DNA from: Apostichopus japonicus | Lineage: Eukaryota; Echinodermata; Holothuroidea; Aspidochirotida; Stichopodidae | Assembly (NCBI RefSeq): GCF_037975245.1 | Contig: NC_092565.1 | Span: 2,364,499 to 2,428,498 of the forward strand | Length of the DNA: 64,000 bases | Reading direction: 5' to 3' | Shown here: one piece after another, positions 11,475 to 23,690 of the stretch | How the letters are laid out: every line of letters starts with the position of its first letter | Position numbering within the stretch: position 1 is the stretch's first letter | Made by a program: the position numbers and the translations under genes | The notes under the pieces: model-generated | Databases searched by the model: none | What the model was told of the DNA's origin: nothing | What the model saw: only the letters and a program-made list of their open reading frames with translations

Positions 11475-11577
11475 CTATATTAACACAAGGAAAGAGTTCT
11501 CTGTTGGTCTCAGTGTTTTAGGAGGTGCTTTACACACAGGACAGCTGTTTTTACTCTCTAGCCACTTAGAAATACAT
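11475..11577 (-). CDS. RING gene last coding exon, end of the RING-H2 finger and C-terminus
   Basis: Encodes residues 82-115 and a TAG stop at 11475. It contains C83, W87, C94-P-V-C97 and a short tail. The acceptor is CCACAG. The 3' UTR runs to lower coordinates; no polyadenylation site could be fixed. Confidence 0.88.
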
Positions 11578-14500
11578 CTGTGGAAAAAATAAAATATTAA
11601 TAACTGATTAATAAAATCATACACAATTCCAAAAAGATTACTAGGGACTTTAAAAGGTATCTAAATCAAGATATTCTCAAGCAAACCCTGAATACACTCA
11701 TCCTTCTGAAAATGATGTAATTTATCAATTAATAAAGAATAACATGGGACGTCTATACGAAGTATTACAATTATAAGCTTTGAAAAAAAATGTTCTCTTT
11801 TGAGAATTTACTTCCATTAAGCAAGAAAGACCAATAGGATATTGATGCCTTGCAGCAGGAGATATTGGCTGTAACACTGCAGAACAAGACTTCAAATTTT
11901 GACCATGGCAAACTGCATCTGATCAGCAAGGTTCTTGCACTCATGTTCACCTGTTTACAAAGTTTTCAAATTTTTACTTGACCTAAACTGATATTTGGCC
12001 TTCAAAGCAAAAGTAGGGTTGTTGTACTCACTTAGGTACATATACAATTCATACCTAGTTTGGAATTTGTTTTAGCTTTACAGTTGTAGTATTTGTGTTT
12101 ACTAGGTTCAAAGTTTAAACTCTACTGACCAAAAATGACCTTTGACCTTTGCAATGCTCAATAAAGTGGATCCAAATTATGCGTACAAAGTTTATCCAAC
12201 ACTTTACTTGTACAGAGTTATCATGTTTTACAAGGTTTTCAGACTTTGACATCCACATAGAACGATAACATTCTTTTGTCCACAAAGGTTAATGTAGCCT
12301 ACTGTACATGTTACACATATGCTTTTATTCAACATTTGTTTTATGCTTACAAGGTTTTTCATATCTTTGACCCCAAATGATCTTTGACCCCTACCAATGT
12401 TAAGAGGGTCCATGTGCTCATCAAGGGGCATCTTCACACCCCATATGAAGTTCAACCGATACTTTATATATAACTAGAGCATCAGTAATGTTGCAGCTCA
12501 TCTCTGATACAAGGTAACTGTTTAACACATATATGCATTCTGAATGAAACTTGTGTGACAAAGACATCCTTGCTTAACACTTTGTTTTCTGTCCAATGAT
12601 GATGTCTAATATTTGGTTCTTTTTAATGGGTGGTGGGTGGGGGGGGTGGGTGTGATGTTTAGCTGATCAGGGGGACCCACATGACCAATGACCTAACAAT
12701 CAACGATAATGTCACTGATCCATCATCTGAGCTGATCACTGTCAAAATGTTTCATCAAAATCAATGTAAACCGTAGAAGAAATCTTTGATCTTTGATAAA
12801 TTATTAGCCCCTATCCCCTAATATATATTACAACCTCACCAAGTTTGATATAACTTCAGCAAAGGACCTGAGAGCAGTAGCCTTTCCTCATTGATGAAGG
12901 ACAAGTGGACATACAGACAGACAGACAGTTACATTGACAATTTGCCATAACAATTTAACTCAACTATTTCTTCTTAAACATAATATACAAGCTCTGCTTT
13001 TGGAGTTAACAGTGTCATATTTGAAAAGTTTCCCGACTTTGACATTTGATACCCTTTGCTGCGTTCAACTTCCACCAATCTCAGTACGGTTCTTGTTTTA
13101 ACCAATGGGGCAGCTACATAACAAGACTGAAGTTCAACTGGGCCTTACTTTGTGATACCATGTTTACAAAAGATATCACATACACACAAAAACAGACACC
13201 ATCATGAAATCAAATGTTCATTGTAACTTCAGCAAGGAATCAAAAGTAGCAAAAATATAGAATAAAGTATCCATTTTTTGAACCGCTATACACTTACAGC
13301 CAAAGACATGCTTTGTAGATCAGAATTTTTTACTGTAAGAGTCTCATCTGATGACAATTTGCAAATATATATAAAGAAGTTTGTATGAAGATACTTACAG
13401 AATGTGAAATCCATGCTTACATGGACAATAGCCAATCTTTTCGCCTGATCTGAAGTCTTCTAGGCAAACTGCACATGTCTATGAAATAAAATGATAAAAT
13501 ACTGAGTTGAAGCGCCTTGATGTTAGCACTCCCATTTCCACAGCAAATACACTCTCGCGTGTACTCTCACAGGTGTTTGCCGATTATATATTACGTACAC
13601 ATCGCAAACGTATACAGCCTACCATGTCCAGTTGGTATACTTACATAACGTTGCACATAATACACTCTCATACTCAAACCACAGTTCATTAACTGTTCTT
13701 CGAAATCGCTAAAATAAAATTCACAGATCAACTTTACAATAAAGGAAACTTGGAAAGTATTTGAAACACCAAAATATGAAACTTGGCGGAATCGATGTCA
13801 GAGCAGAATATAGTACCAGGAAGCTTAGACTTTGCAGAACTGTCCGATTGTAAACGTTAAAGTAGCTTACATGTGAACATTCTTCACGTTGGAGCTGGAC
13901 AGCGCGATGTAAACAACGAAGAGTCTGCTGTTCAAACTTACCTTGTGTTATACAAAAATCACAAAATCCTGATGACTACATATATGACGGCTTAACGATT
14001 TTTTTAAAACATATATAATTTATAAGAAATTTCACTGAAATTTAAGGCAGAAATTAATCTGTATTCAAAGGTGGTTGACGTTGTGATTACTGTAGGAACT
14101 GTATGGATCGTGGGTTATGTCCCAATCTGCATTTGCGAAGGTGACGTCAAGTTGTGTACTGTTCAAAGTATATTTGAAATATCCATCCTACACGATTACA
14201 AAATTGTAAGCATTCTCATATTTTGAAAACATGTTTGGAAAATTATTTATCGTTTTTTAAGGTAACTTCTAAGGGCTACCAGACAATTCTTTTAAACATA
14301 GATCAATATACTATGCCTGAAGTTTACCCAAACTGCACTATGGGAATTATTGTTGACAAGGTTTTCATACTTTGATCTCTGTTGAACTTCAATCTCCACC
14401 ATTTTTACAAGAGTTCCTGTACTAACTAAAGGCCAGCTGTTTACCAAGTATTAAGTTCAATCAAGTTGCAAGTTTTTTCACATGCAGGTGGGATTTAACT

Positions 14501-16747
14501 TTTTGGTACTGTGCAAACTACAGTGTTAGCATAGTGTAAGAGGAGTGTTAGCTCAGTAGTTAACGCCTTTAGTGCCTTTCAATCATAAGGTCCCGAGTTT
14601 GAGTCACTCCAAGAATAATGTATGTCGTCCAGTTACAGAGTTGTTGACAATTGACAATTCATAATCATGGACATAAAGAATGAATCTAAGAGACTGACTT
14701 CGGTCAGCTTGCTGCTTTGATAAGCCAATGAGGCTTCTTCACGAGTTTCTGCTTGCAGGAGGATGTAAAATGCATACATACATATCAATCGGGCATTTCT
14801 CTAAGATCTACAATGCCACTGTTGCAAACTTGGTGTGTTCAAAAAGAGGTAGAAATAAGGTAATGTGTTCTAAGACAAAAATGTAAAACAAACTTACTTC
14901 ATTTAACACTCTTTTCTTCTTGTATTTCACCTAAAAAAAATATACAATATTTATCAAAAATCATATCCATAACACATCAACTGTTTCATATGGCAGAGAG
15001 CAGTTAATAATTGCTTTTAGCTGCAATAACTTGTTTTTTCTTCTGTGAACATAAATGTTTCATCTTATTATGTTATTCTTATATTTGTAATAGTTGGCTG
15101 ATTGATATAAGCCAAATGCTATTGTACTCAACATCATTAAAAAAGCAAATCTAACAGATTCCCATTGACATCACTATACCTTCAAGTATGTCTTACTGTG
15201 AACATGGACTCATCAAACACCATTAACACCACCCATACGTAGGGATTTTACTTAACAGTGTGCTTGAATGTTTAGCATTAGTGTAAATTGTCAGTTCAAT
15301 ATACTGGTTTTAATTTTCAATATACTGGTTTCAATATACTGGTCCAAATACAATATTAAGTAATTCTAGAAATGAATTATATATGGATTTCATCTGCATA
15401 TCAATAGAAGCAGAAATGTGATTTGTAGTTTGACAACATAAGCAGTTACTAAATTTGTATTTGAGCTATTTAGAGCAACTGATTGCCTGATATGTTAAAT
15501 GCTATTTATTGTTAAGTATAACTAGCATAACTTAATTTGCCCATCATCTTGTATGAATATTTTCTTAAATAAGTTTACCAACTATTAATAACTAATAACC
15601 ATTAAAATTAATAAAACAACTTACTTCTCTGTAGCCTGTGTCAGGTTTTCCTTCCCTCTTAAGCCTAGATAAAAGAAAATGAAAAAATCAAGTCTCAATC
15701 TGAGGCAAGCAAACACAGGAAATGATAATATTTTAAAATACTGATTTATATATCTCAGTGTTAAAGGTAGTCAGAATAGGCCCCAAATTATGGCACGCTG
15801 TAATTGCTGGAAGTTTTCAAAAAGTACTTTCCTGGAGTTCTTTACTCTCCAAATTGTTCTCAGACATTTTTAAGGAACACACAAGATGACTGAATATCCT
15901 AGTGAAGAAAATTTCCTTGAAGGTTGTAATAAAAACAGTTTAAGAATTTTGACCAAAAGGTGACCATATTTGCATATCTAGCATATTTGGGGCCACTACA
16001 GCATAACTTTAAGCTACATATGGTTACAAAGTTTCAGTATCACAAATGCTACATAGCATACATTATGTTAGAATCAGTTGTTCTTATACTTAAATGAAGG
16101 TATTTCCTGATGTATTTCAATGTTGTTTTTATCAGTTGCAAAATTTTCTCTCTCTTAATTTAGGTTAAATTTGCTTTAATTTAAGGTGACCAGACATGCC
16201 AGATTTCCTGGAAAATTATTTTCACCTTACTATCATTGCATCATGTATAATATATGTTTTTATTGTTGGCATGATACACAAGGTAGAGATGATTTTCAAA
16301 CTATTCATGATCTTAAATACCTTTTGACTTCAAACAAGATGCACAAGAGATCAATTCAATCAGCTAGGGTGTTGCATATATATCTTCAGTTTGATTTTTC
16401 TGACATCAACAATAGAGCAAACTTGAGTGAATTGGCCTACTGGCTCAAAACCAGTGCATAGAAGGGTCAAGACCCACAAGGCCTAGCTAAGTTTACATGT
16501 CCACGGCACAATATGCTGTTGGGAAGTCAAAGTTGCTAGTTTTATTCAAGACTCAATAGGCACCACTTGTTTCGATTCCCGATTGGCCAGCAATCGTCCA
16601 ACAAAATATTAAAAGGAAGCCTTTGTCAATTTGTCAATTCTACGAACAGACTAACCTTGCAAGGTAACAGCAAAAGATCACATTCAGCAGGACGATGAAT
16701 CCAGAGATGATGAAAAATGGGAGAACATGTTTCAGATCCATATCCAT
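11475..16747 (-). CDS. RNF24/RNF122-like membrane RING-H2 E3 ubiquitin ligase (5 coding exons, 115 aa)
   Basis: Exons, in order of transcription: 16747-16656, 15664-15625, 14930-14898, 13478-13399, 11577-11475. All have AG/GT borders and matching phases, giving 348 nt including the stop. Residues 8-29 form one hydrophobic membrane segment ending F-C-C-Y-L, as in vertebrate RNF24/RNF122. A basic linker (31-55) follows, then a RING-H2 finger with zinc ligands C57, C60, C75, H77, H80, C83, C94 and C97 (spacing C-x2-C-x14-C-x-H-x2-H-x2-C-x10-C-x2-C). W87, after C83, is the usual E2-contact tryptophan. Such proteins sit in Golgi or endosomal membranes and pass ubiquitin from an E2 to substrates. 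The protein is shorter than vertebrate RNF24 (about 148 aa), mostly because the N-terminus is short. The first Met is M-D-M-D in an exon whose 5' border looks like a splice acceptor at 16790, so a non-coding leader exon lies further upstream. The exons are too small to stand out as ORFs. Confidence 0.88.
11930..12480. repeat. TTTACAAGGTTTTCA / TGACCTTTGACC repeat, cluster 1
   Basis: Several diverged units, each about 120-170 bp, with TTTACAAGGTTTTCA, TGACCTTTGACC, GGGT(T/C)C and a GAAGTTCAAC-like block. It lies in the 3' part of the last RING-gene intron. Further scattered units are at 13020-13130 and 14340-14465. Confidence 0.65.
13399..13478 (-). CDS. RING gene exon 4, first two-thirds of the RING-H2 finger
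   Basis: Encodes residues 56-81 and two bases of 82, with C57, C60, C75, H77 and H80. The segment C-A-V-C-L-E-D-F is the classic start of the RNF24/122 RING finger. Donor GTAAGTAT, acceptor CATAG. Confidence 0.9.
14542..14785 (+). repeat. tRNA-derived SINE, copy 3, in a RING-gene intron
   Basis: The head GTTAGCTCAGTAGTTAACGC corresponds to an A box, and GAGTTTGAGTC to a decayed B box. It ends with the GCTTGCAGGAGGAT tail and CATACATACAT. Confidence 0.82.
14898..14930 (-). CDS. RING gene exon 3 (coding)
   Basis: A 33-nt micro-exon, phase 0 at both ends, encoding the lysine-rich linker residues 45-55. It has a TTTTAG acceptor and a GTAAGT donor. Its length is a multiple of three, so skipping it would keep the frame. 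Confidence 0.82.
15625..15664 (-). CDS. RING gene exon 2 (coding)
   Basis: A 40-nt micro-exon encoding residues 31-44, a charged linker just after the membrane segment. It has a CTAG acceptor and a GTAAGT donor. Confidence 0.82.
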
Positions 16748-16789
16748 CAATAACTGATCAGAACCATGATGGAGTAATAGCCATCGCAA
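16656..16789 (-). CDS. RING gene exon with start codon and membrane segment (coding 16656-16747)
   Basis: The acceptor is a pyrimidine-rich tract ending CAG at 16790-16792, and the donor is GTTAGT at 16651-16655. The coding part encodes residues 1-30 and two bases of R31. The 42 nt ahead of the start contain a short upstream ORF (16784 down to 16758, 8 codons plus TGA) that ends 10 nt before the main ATG. Confidence 0.82.
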
Positions 16790-16792
16790 CTG

Positions 16793-19700
16793 AGAATGAC
16801 CAAGAAACAAAAACATTTAGTGGTTCTATTACCAATTATATATTCATAGTGTGGTAATTAGCCACATGCATGTAAATATTATCTATTGACTAATGCGGCA
16901 ACATATAAAGGGAGGTACCAGGAATCAGTTATCATGTTGACAAAGTCTATTTAGTGACCTACATACACATGTGTGAATATTCATGAGGTCAAGTTTTATG
17001 ATCTCATAAGCATGTATCTTCATTGTATTATCCAAGTACATGTATAAAGCTAATTATACATGTACTATTTCAGAGATATCTGATTAAAAATTTTAATGTT
17101 CACTGATTAATGTTCATGATATTCACCCAAAAAACAACACGGTTGATTAGTGTATTAATGTAGTGTGACAAACCTAATATGTCAACAATGAAAACATATA
17201 TGGTTCTTGTTTGTGTTTAAATGCCATTTCTTGCAATTTGATAAATATAACTGACATAAAGACTCACTTATTTGTAAATGCTTATGTTTGAATTTTCTTT
17301 CTTTAGCACTGACAGGCTTTTACATTTTGTGCTTCATAAAATCCTATTATTATTATTATTATTAAGTTGGAGACGTCATGAAAATGTGCTTATTTATGTA
17401 CCAACATCACAATACCAGTATGAAGGTTGTTGAGATAAGGTGTTTACAAGCTGTTTGAAAGTTTCCCATTAAGCCCCACTATGTAACCCCCATGAATATT
17501 AATGAGGTAAAAATTGTTGTTGCAAAGAACATGTACATACTACTATGTAGTTATACATCACCATACTAAGAATAAACTATATTGGATAATGGACATACGG
17601 TTGCAGAGATATTGACATTTTATAATTTATATGGTAAGCCCTGCCCACTTATTAATTGCAAAGGTTGAAAAGCACTATGGAACTAAGAGAAAATCAACAG
17701 ATCTAAAACTACAATAATGCAACAAGTATGGCCGATCAGTTATCTCTACCCGGTCTCAACCAATACATTTTTAGGAATATCTTTCACATTGCCATGATAT
17801 GTCAGTCCCATGATATCTGGGACTTGCCAAGTTGGTATACTGTATCACATAAACTGCTATTTATATAAGGCAGCAATAGAACATCTGTAGTTATAACTAT
17901 TCAAATGCAACCTTTCCCTTTTAATTTAATTCTCTAAGTCTAAAGCAAACTTTCACAAAAAGAGTGCTTTGTTGCATTACCCTACTCAAAATTAGTCATG
18001 CAACAACACTAACAATTACAATGTTTTACATACATCTTTTTATGAGGCTAACATGTGATTGTTACTATGAACCTCTTGGAACATCATTTAAATTAGTAAA
18101 CATTTGTGGCCAATACATTGTCACATATATGCTTTAAGTAAGTTTTGATGGTCTCCTTACTTTATTTGGTTTACATTTGATAATCGAAATTGCCTTGGCA
18201 AATAGTGACATGACCTGATGGCATATTTCAGTGTCAAAACTGTTTACAATTCCCATGAAAATATGAAAGGAAATCCGAGGAACACATATGGAAACTTTTG
18301 CTCTATAAACGGCCCGTTGTCGGAGAATTAAATGCTGTTGTACAGGTATACGCACAGGAAGCTTTTCGGTTTTCACTCTCTGAAATTGCTGTGAGAACAC
18401 TGCACACTGTGGTGTGCTCAGATTAGCCGAGTAAAGGAGGACTTAACACAATTTCTTACGATGCTTTTGATTTGCTGGTGAAAAGTACAAGCCTTAATAT
18501 TGACCAATCAAGTCGAATTTTACATCACTAGAGAGAAGAGTCAACAAACTTGTCTTTGGCATAGGAAAGAAATTGGTTACGCAATCACACTCCCAGCAAG
18601 CTCGATGTAAGCATTGAGAGATAGGGACATTTTGAAGACGTTCACTGCTTTCCGAAGTGGGTTTTACTTTTTCAGATTAAAAAGTACGGCCCGGTTTAGT
18701 TAACACGCATTATAAATAACAACACCTTATCATAAAGAGGACACAATATTCTTCAAAATGACATGAGTTTTCTGAGTGCTACACTTAGAAAGTTATGAAG
18801 AGTTAGCGCAAAATGTGCTTATTTTGTAGCGATATTTGCTGCGTAAAGGGGAGTTCTGCAAGGAATCCATAGATTATTTAAATGTTTCTCCTCCTAACTT
18901 AGCTAGTTACAATATGACATCATACTTCTACAAATGGCAGCAACCTAACTTGTGTTATAAACCACGTATGAACTATGAAAACGAAGCTCACAATCATCAG
19001 AGCAGCATTCTTTCTTAGCTGTTGTCCATCATACAGATCTCTATTAGTCTACTGTATTAGCCTTGATAAGCCCCAAAATGGCTAGGCCTATAGTTGGGTT
19101 TGCTTCCCATAAACCACCTTTTTCTGCAAGTGTTTGTTACGTAGAGTGTATATGGGTCAATAAGACAATAGGCATTTACATATACGCGTTCCGTACAGTA
19201 GTCTTACCAAAGTTTAGTACGAAGTGGGACTAGCCTTGTTTACTTAGGCTTGTAGTTGTACACATGAATTGGTGTCTCCCATAGAAGAATTGTTCCTACG
19301 GAACGTTGGTACTCCGATCGAAAATGCTACCCCGGTTTCTTCTTCCCGGGTATGTAAACTTCTGCTGTAAGTTAGAGTCAAAACTATTCTGCTCTTATTT
19401 CGATTGCGAAGTCGGTATTTGGTGCTCTCGTAACGTTATAGTTAAATGGTTTGTAAACATGACCCTTGGCACTCAGGTTATCGTGATTACCAAACAAGTG
19501 AGATTACCGAAGAGCCTAAACGCCATATCAAATTACGTGTAGTCGCACTCTCGAGTAAAGTTTTCTGCGCTGTAGCTCCACTCTCCCTGGACACCTCCTG
19601 AACCCTACCCCTCCACTCTCAACAGGGGTGATCAATGGCCTAATGTATCATTCCAGTGCTTTCCTATGTCGAAATTCTTCCTAAACAATCTCAAATCCTC

Positions 19701-19884
19701 ACCGATATGGAAGTAAATGCATCTACAAAATATACAGTCTTAATGAACTGTTTCCTGTTACTGCTGAGGAACTGAGAAGTATAATCTAACCATCACCGAC
19801 GAAATTTTGTATCCTGGACGCTTACCTACAACTTCTATCAACGATTTTAAATATGTCGGTTTGCAGTGGTATGGTTATCCTCCG
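16793..19884. other. Upstream region of the RING gene, no coding exon recognised
   Basis: Should contain the leader exon and promoter of the RING gene. The ORFs at 18134-18400 (minus) and 19306-19542 (plus) have no known motif. It contains a LINE-like tail and an ATT repeat at 17290-17365. Confidence 0.5.
17341..17365. repeat. ATT microsatellite
   Basis: Uninterrupted ATT/TTA repeats, probably the tail of a decayed LINE. Similar AAT runs are at 59774-59792 and 55880-55895, and TA runs at 20932-20960 and 21847-21870. Confidence 0.8.
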
Positions 19885-20188
19885 TCAGCAAATAATTGCT
19901 GATATCAACAATTAATTGCTGATATCAACAACTAATTGCTGATATCAGCAAATGATTATTGATATCATTGAATGGTTTGCTGATATCACCAATTCATTTG
20001 CTGATATCAGCAATTATTTGTTGATAACACCAAATAATTGGTGATATCAGCAAATATTTGTAGATATCAACAGTTAGTTGGTGATATCATGAAATGATTT
20101 GATAACATCAGCAGTGAGTTGGTGACATGATATATATCATTAATTAATTGCTGATATCATCAAATAATTGTTGATAGCAGCAAATATC
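19885..20188. repeat. Tandem array of a palindromic 20-bp unit centred on GATATC
   Basis: The unit is close to TTGCTGATATCAGCAAATAA. GATATC (or one-base variants) recurs at 19901, 19921, 19941, 19961, 19982, 20003, 20023, 20043, 20063, 20083, 20101, 20123, 20153 and 20173, a nearly constant 20-21 bp period. Confidence 0.9.
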
Positions 20189-20469
20189 GATAAAAAGTAA
20201 AACGGATTGCCATACCTGCGCTTTGGTTAGAATACACAACGACTCGGCGTGTCTAGTCCATATACATTATGGTCTAGTCCTAGACCGGAAAAATGCCGTC
20301 TTATTAGTGCTACATGATCTTAGCAGGGAGTTGTAATGGATAAAAACTCCGCTGATCTCTACCGTCGACCCAGGGAGTTGATAGACCATGGAAAACTGTT
20401 AGACATATTCAAGACGTCTAGCTATTGGTATAACCAGGGAGTTGTTATGGAAAACTTATTCTGCGTATG

Positions 20470-20926
20470 ATTGGTCTTCATCATACTTCCCTCTACTCAA
20501 TTTTGACCGGTCTGTTAGGGGTTGAAGGTTTTTCTTTTCTATATTGGTTGTCCATAAATGAAATTTTGTGCAACATTATGGGTATGTACTGAAGTGAATT
20601 TATTATTCAAATTCTGAACAAACAATGGGCTTAAAACCTTGAGAAGTGGGGCTGGCGGGTATTGTGGGCCGTTACGTAGTATTACCTACAAAAGCAAGGA
20701 TCCACAGGAGATGCGATGAGGTCGAACATGACGTGTGACTGGTGACAATCTTGAAACAGGTTATGACTATTGGGAAAAGTGTACATCTGGTTGGTCATTT
20801 TCATGACCGAGAAGTGCCATTTCCGGTGATCTGGGGGGCTATCAAAACCAGAAATTTTCTTGTACGCTCCGCGCCAACCAATGGTGGCGCTCCGCTTTGA
20901 TAGTTATATAAAATCCTGGATATGCG

Positions 20927-20963
<37 letters not shown>

Positions 20964-21046
20964 TATTAAATTTTGGGGATGAGAGTTGCTACGCACCTGC
21001 AATCAAGCAAATGCCCCCCCCCCCCTCAATATTTGAAACAAATCGC
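20470..21046 (-). mobile_element. Reverse-oriented copy of the 61011-family MITE interior
   Basis: Shares long similarity with 61020-61540 and 22063-22600, in the opposite direction. Core at 20800-20905. A TA repeat and an extra segment lie at 20910-20995. The right boundary is near AATCGCCGCTCCT; no target duplication was found. Confidence 0.6.
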
Positions 21047-21793
21047 CGCTCCTATTCGTAGGCACGAATTAATAATTCGTAATATCGAATTAAATTTTGT
21101 TCTGACGAATTAAAAATATTTTTCGAATGGCACCATTAGGCTTTCGTACTATGTCGCAATGACTTTTTCTTGCAATGATCAGCATTTGCCAATGCAAACT
21201 ATAAATTGTGTGCGATATATTTCTATGGTGCGAGCGTAGTCGACAGAAATATATATTTTCTGTGGTGTGACCATGATGGAACCAGATATAGTTAATTTGA
21301 AGAAGAGGAAACTAAAAAGCATTATCTATCAACCAGTTGAAGATAGCACCATTAGTAAACTAACTATACGCTTTTCAATATACGCCATAGAAGACAGGGC
21401 GTACAAATGGAAATCCGATTTGACATTTAATTCGGAATTTTAGATTGGATTTCGGATATTTGAAATTAAATTTCAAACTCTAATTCGCTTAATTTCATTT
21501 AGTCCTAAGTCAAATACAACTCCACTTAAGTGAATCATTGTTAAGCTTAAATGAAATTTCATTCCACTTTCTAGTTAAACAAAAGTGTAAGCTAAGTGGG
21601 ATGAATAAATCTTCGGTGTAATAAAATTATGTCAAAGTTATTTAAGCTTGAATTCCTTTAACTTAAGTCAAACTTATTTTGCTTACCGTATGTAAACTAT
21701 GACCATAGGCGTACGAGGCGGGGGGTAGGGGGGGGGTGGCAGACTGCCCCCAAATTTCCAGAGGACAAGAAATTCTGGCAAAAGTCCTGAAAA

Positions 21794-21846
21794 ATTCGGG
21801 CAGCCTAAGAGGAAAATTTTTTTCTCTCCTCTTAGGCTGCCCGAAT
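21794..21846. repeat. Hairpin with perfect 20-bp arms
   Basis: Arms 21794-21813 and 21827-21846 are exact reverse complements with a 13-base loop. It lies near the left end of the 21704 element. Confidence 0.85.
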
Positions 21847-21920
21847 ATTTATATATATATATATATAAATATGCAGTAGCTTGCCCGAATCTTTTTCAAA
21901 TTTTTGCCCGACAATTCCAT

Positions 21921-21962
21921 GATTTTCTTTATTTAGCATCATGATGCTAAATAAAGAAAATC
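21921..21962. repeat. Perfect 42-bp palindrome
   Basis: The 42 bases equal their own reverse complement, centred on GCATCATGATGC. Part of the arm is repeated directly at 21965-21988. Confidence 0.92.
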
Positions 21963-22709
21963 TTCTTTATTTATTTAGCATCATGATGCCCGAATATTTC
22001 CGTGTAACACCACCGTAAGCAGGCGCGTATCCAGGATTTTCTAACCCGGGGGGCGCGAATTACTATCTAAGCAGAGCGCCACCATCGGTTGGCGCGCAGC
22101 GTACAAGAAAATTTCTTGTTTTGAAACCCCCCCAGATCACCGGAAACGGCACTTCTCGGGCTTGAAATGACCAACCAGATGTACACTTTTTGCCTGAGAA
22201 CCAGGTATTTTCTAATAGTTTTTTTTTTCCATCCATAACCTTTTTGAAGTTTGTCAACCCGGCACACATCATGTTCGACCTGATGGCATCTCCTGTGGGT
22301 CTTTGCTTTTGTAGGTGATTCTACGTCGCGGCCCACAATACCCGTCAGCCCCACTTTTCAAGGTTTTAAGCCCCATATTTGTTCAGAATTTGAAAATTCA
22401 CATTTCTCGTGAATAAACTCACTTGAAAACATACCCATAATGTTGTACAAAATTTCATCTATGGACAACCAATATAGAAAAACTTCCTTCAACCCCTAAC
22501 AGACCGGTCAAAATTGCACGAGTAGAGGGAAGTGTGATGCAGAATGTTGGTCAGAAATTTTCGAAAATTCAGACACAGTTAATGTATTGGTGTACAAACA
22601 TTAAAACCTCTTATAACGGCTATTATAAAACTTGGTTGAAGGAAATGAAAAAATAGCAGATATTTCCTTCAACCGAACACTACACACATAGGCGTAGGAG
22701 GCGCGGCGG

Positions 22710-23096
22710 CAGTGGCGGAGCTAGGGGTATTGGTCAGGAGTGGCGAAAATGGTCTGTAGGAGCGCTTTCGACACTATCTAAGCGGAGCGCCACCACTGGT
22801 TGGCGCGTAGCGTACAGAAAAGTTTTGAATAAAGATACTCCCTAGATCGCCGGAAATGACCCTTTCCGGGCCTGGCTAATTTGCAGATAAACGAAGAATA
22901 AATAGGTGTCATCGCCAAATTACAGCAACAAAATGTGAGAAATGTCAATAAGTAGATGAGAGCGCAATAAAAAAGTTAATAATCTAGAATAAGTAAAAAG
23001 TGGTAAAGAGCTGAAAAAGGCGCCAGCAGTCCATTTGAGTCCGTCAGGGGGGGGGGGGGAGCATCCACCCCCGACCGTATGGACGCTCCGCCACTG
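22710..23096 (+). mobile_element. 387-bp hAT MITE (CAGTGGCGGAGC family), copy 2
   Basis: Perfect 12-bp inverted ends CAGTGGCGGAGC and target duplication CGCGGCGG (22702-22709, 23097-23104). Core at 22772-22890. It is the innermost, hence youngest, layer of the nest. Confidence 0.88.
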
Positions 23097-23365
23097 CGCG
23101 GCGGGGGTGCAGCCCCTAATTCGCCATTACTAATGTAAAAGAGAGTTTTGACATAATTGGACCTCCATGCTTTTTATACATCTACATGAGACATGTCGTT
23201 GTTTACATTAGCATCCCGCGAAATACTGCGCAATTTGAACGGACCGTAGGGTACATGATGGCATGCGATGTAATGTTGGATGCTTGCTTATATGATATTG
23301 ACATGAACACGTTTTCATGCTCACTGATATGATGTGATATCTGCTGTTTGCGTTACAAATTCGAA

Positions 23366-23690
23366 CAGGCGCGTAGCGAGGAATTTGCCAAGGGAGGGGC
23401 GAAGCCTGTAGGCAAATTATCTAAGCGTAGCGCCACCATAGGTTGGCACGAAGCGTACAAGAAAATTTTGGCCGAAAATGCCTCCCAGATCGCTGGAAAT
23501 GGCACTACCCAAGACCATTTGTTAGCGCGAAGCGTACAAGCAAATTTTGGCCGAAAATGTCTCCCACATCGCTGGAAATGACACTTCCCAGGCCTTGTAA
23601 GTTGCCTCTAAGCACTTTCTATTTTGAAATTACTTAGCGATATCATTTAAAAAAATGCTGAATGGGGGGGGCGGTCGCCCCCATCCCAAA
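23366..23690 (+). mobile_element. CAGGCGCGTAGCGAGG MITE with duplicated core half
   Basis: Left end CAGGCGCGTAGCGAGG. The core at 23418-23520 is followed by a second partial copy at 23521-23620, from GCGCGAAGCGTACAA to the cattle of bases before TTGCAAG-like sequence. The right end is not resolved. Confidence 0.6.

Noticed and set aside
14542-14620. tRNA gene
   Set aside because: A- and B-box-like sequences are part of a dispersed SINE. No intact cloverleaf or acceptor stem can be drawn.
18134-18400. 88-codon minus-strand ORF as a RING-gene leader exon
   Set aside because: No motif and no donor in the right place could be supported. The leader exon of that gene is not located.
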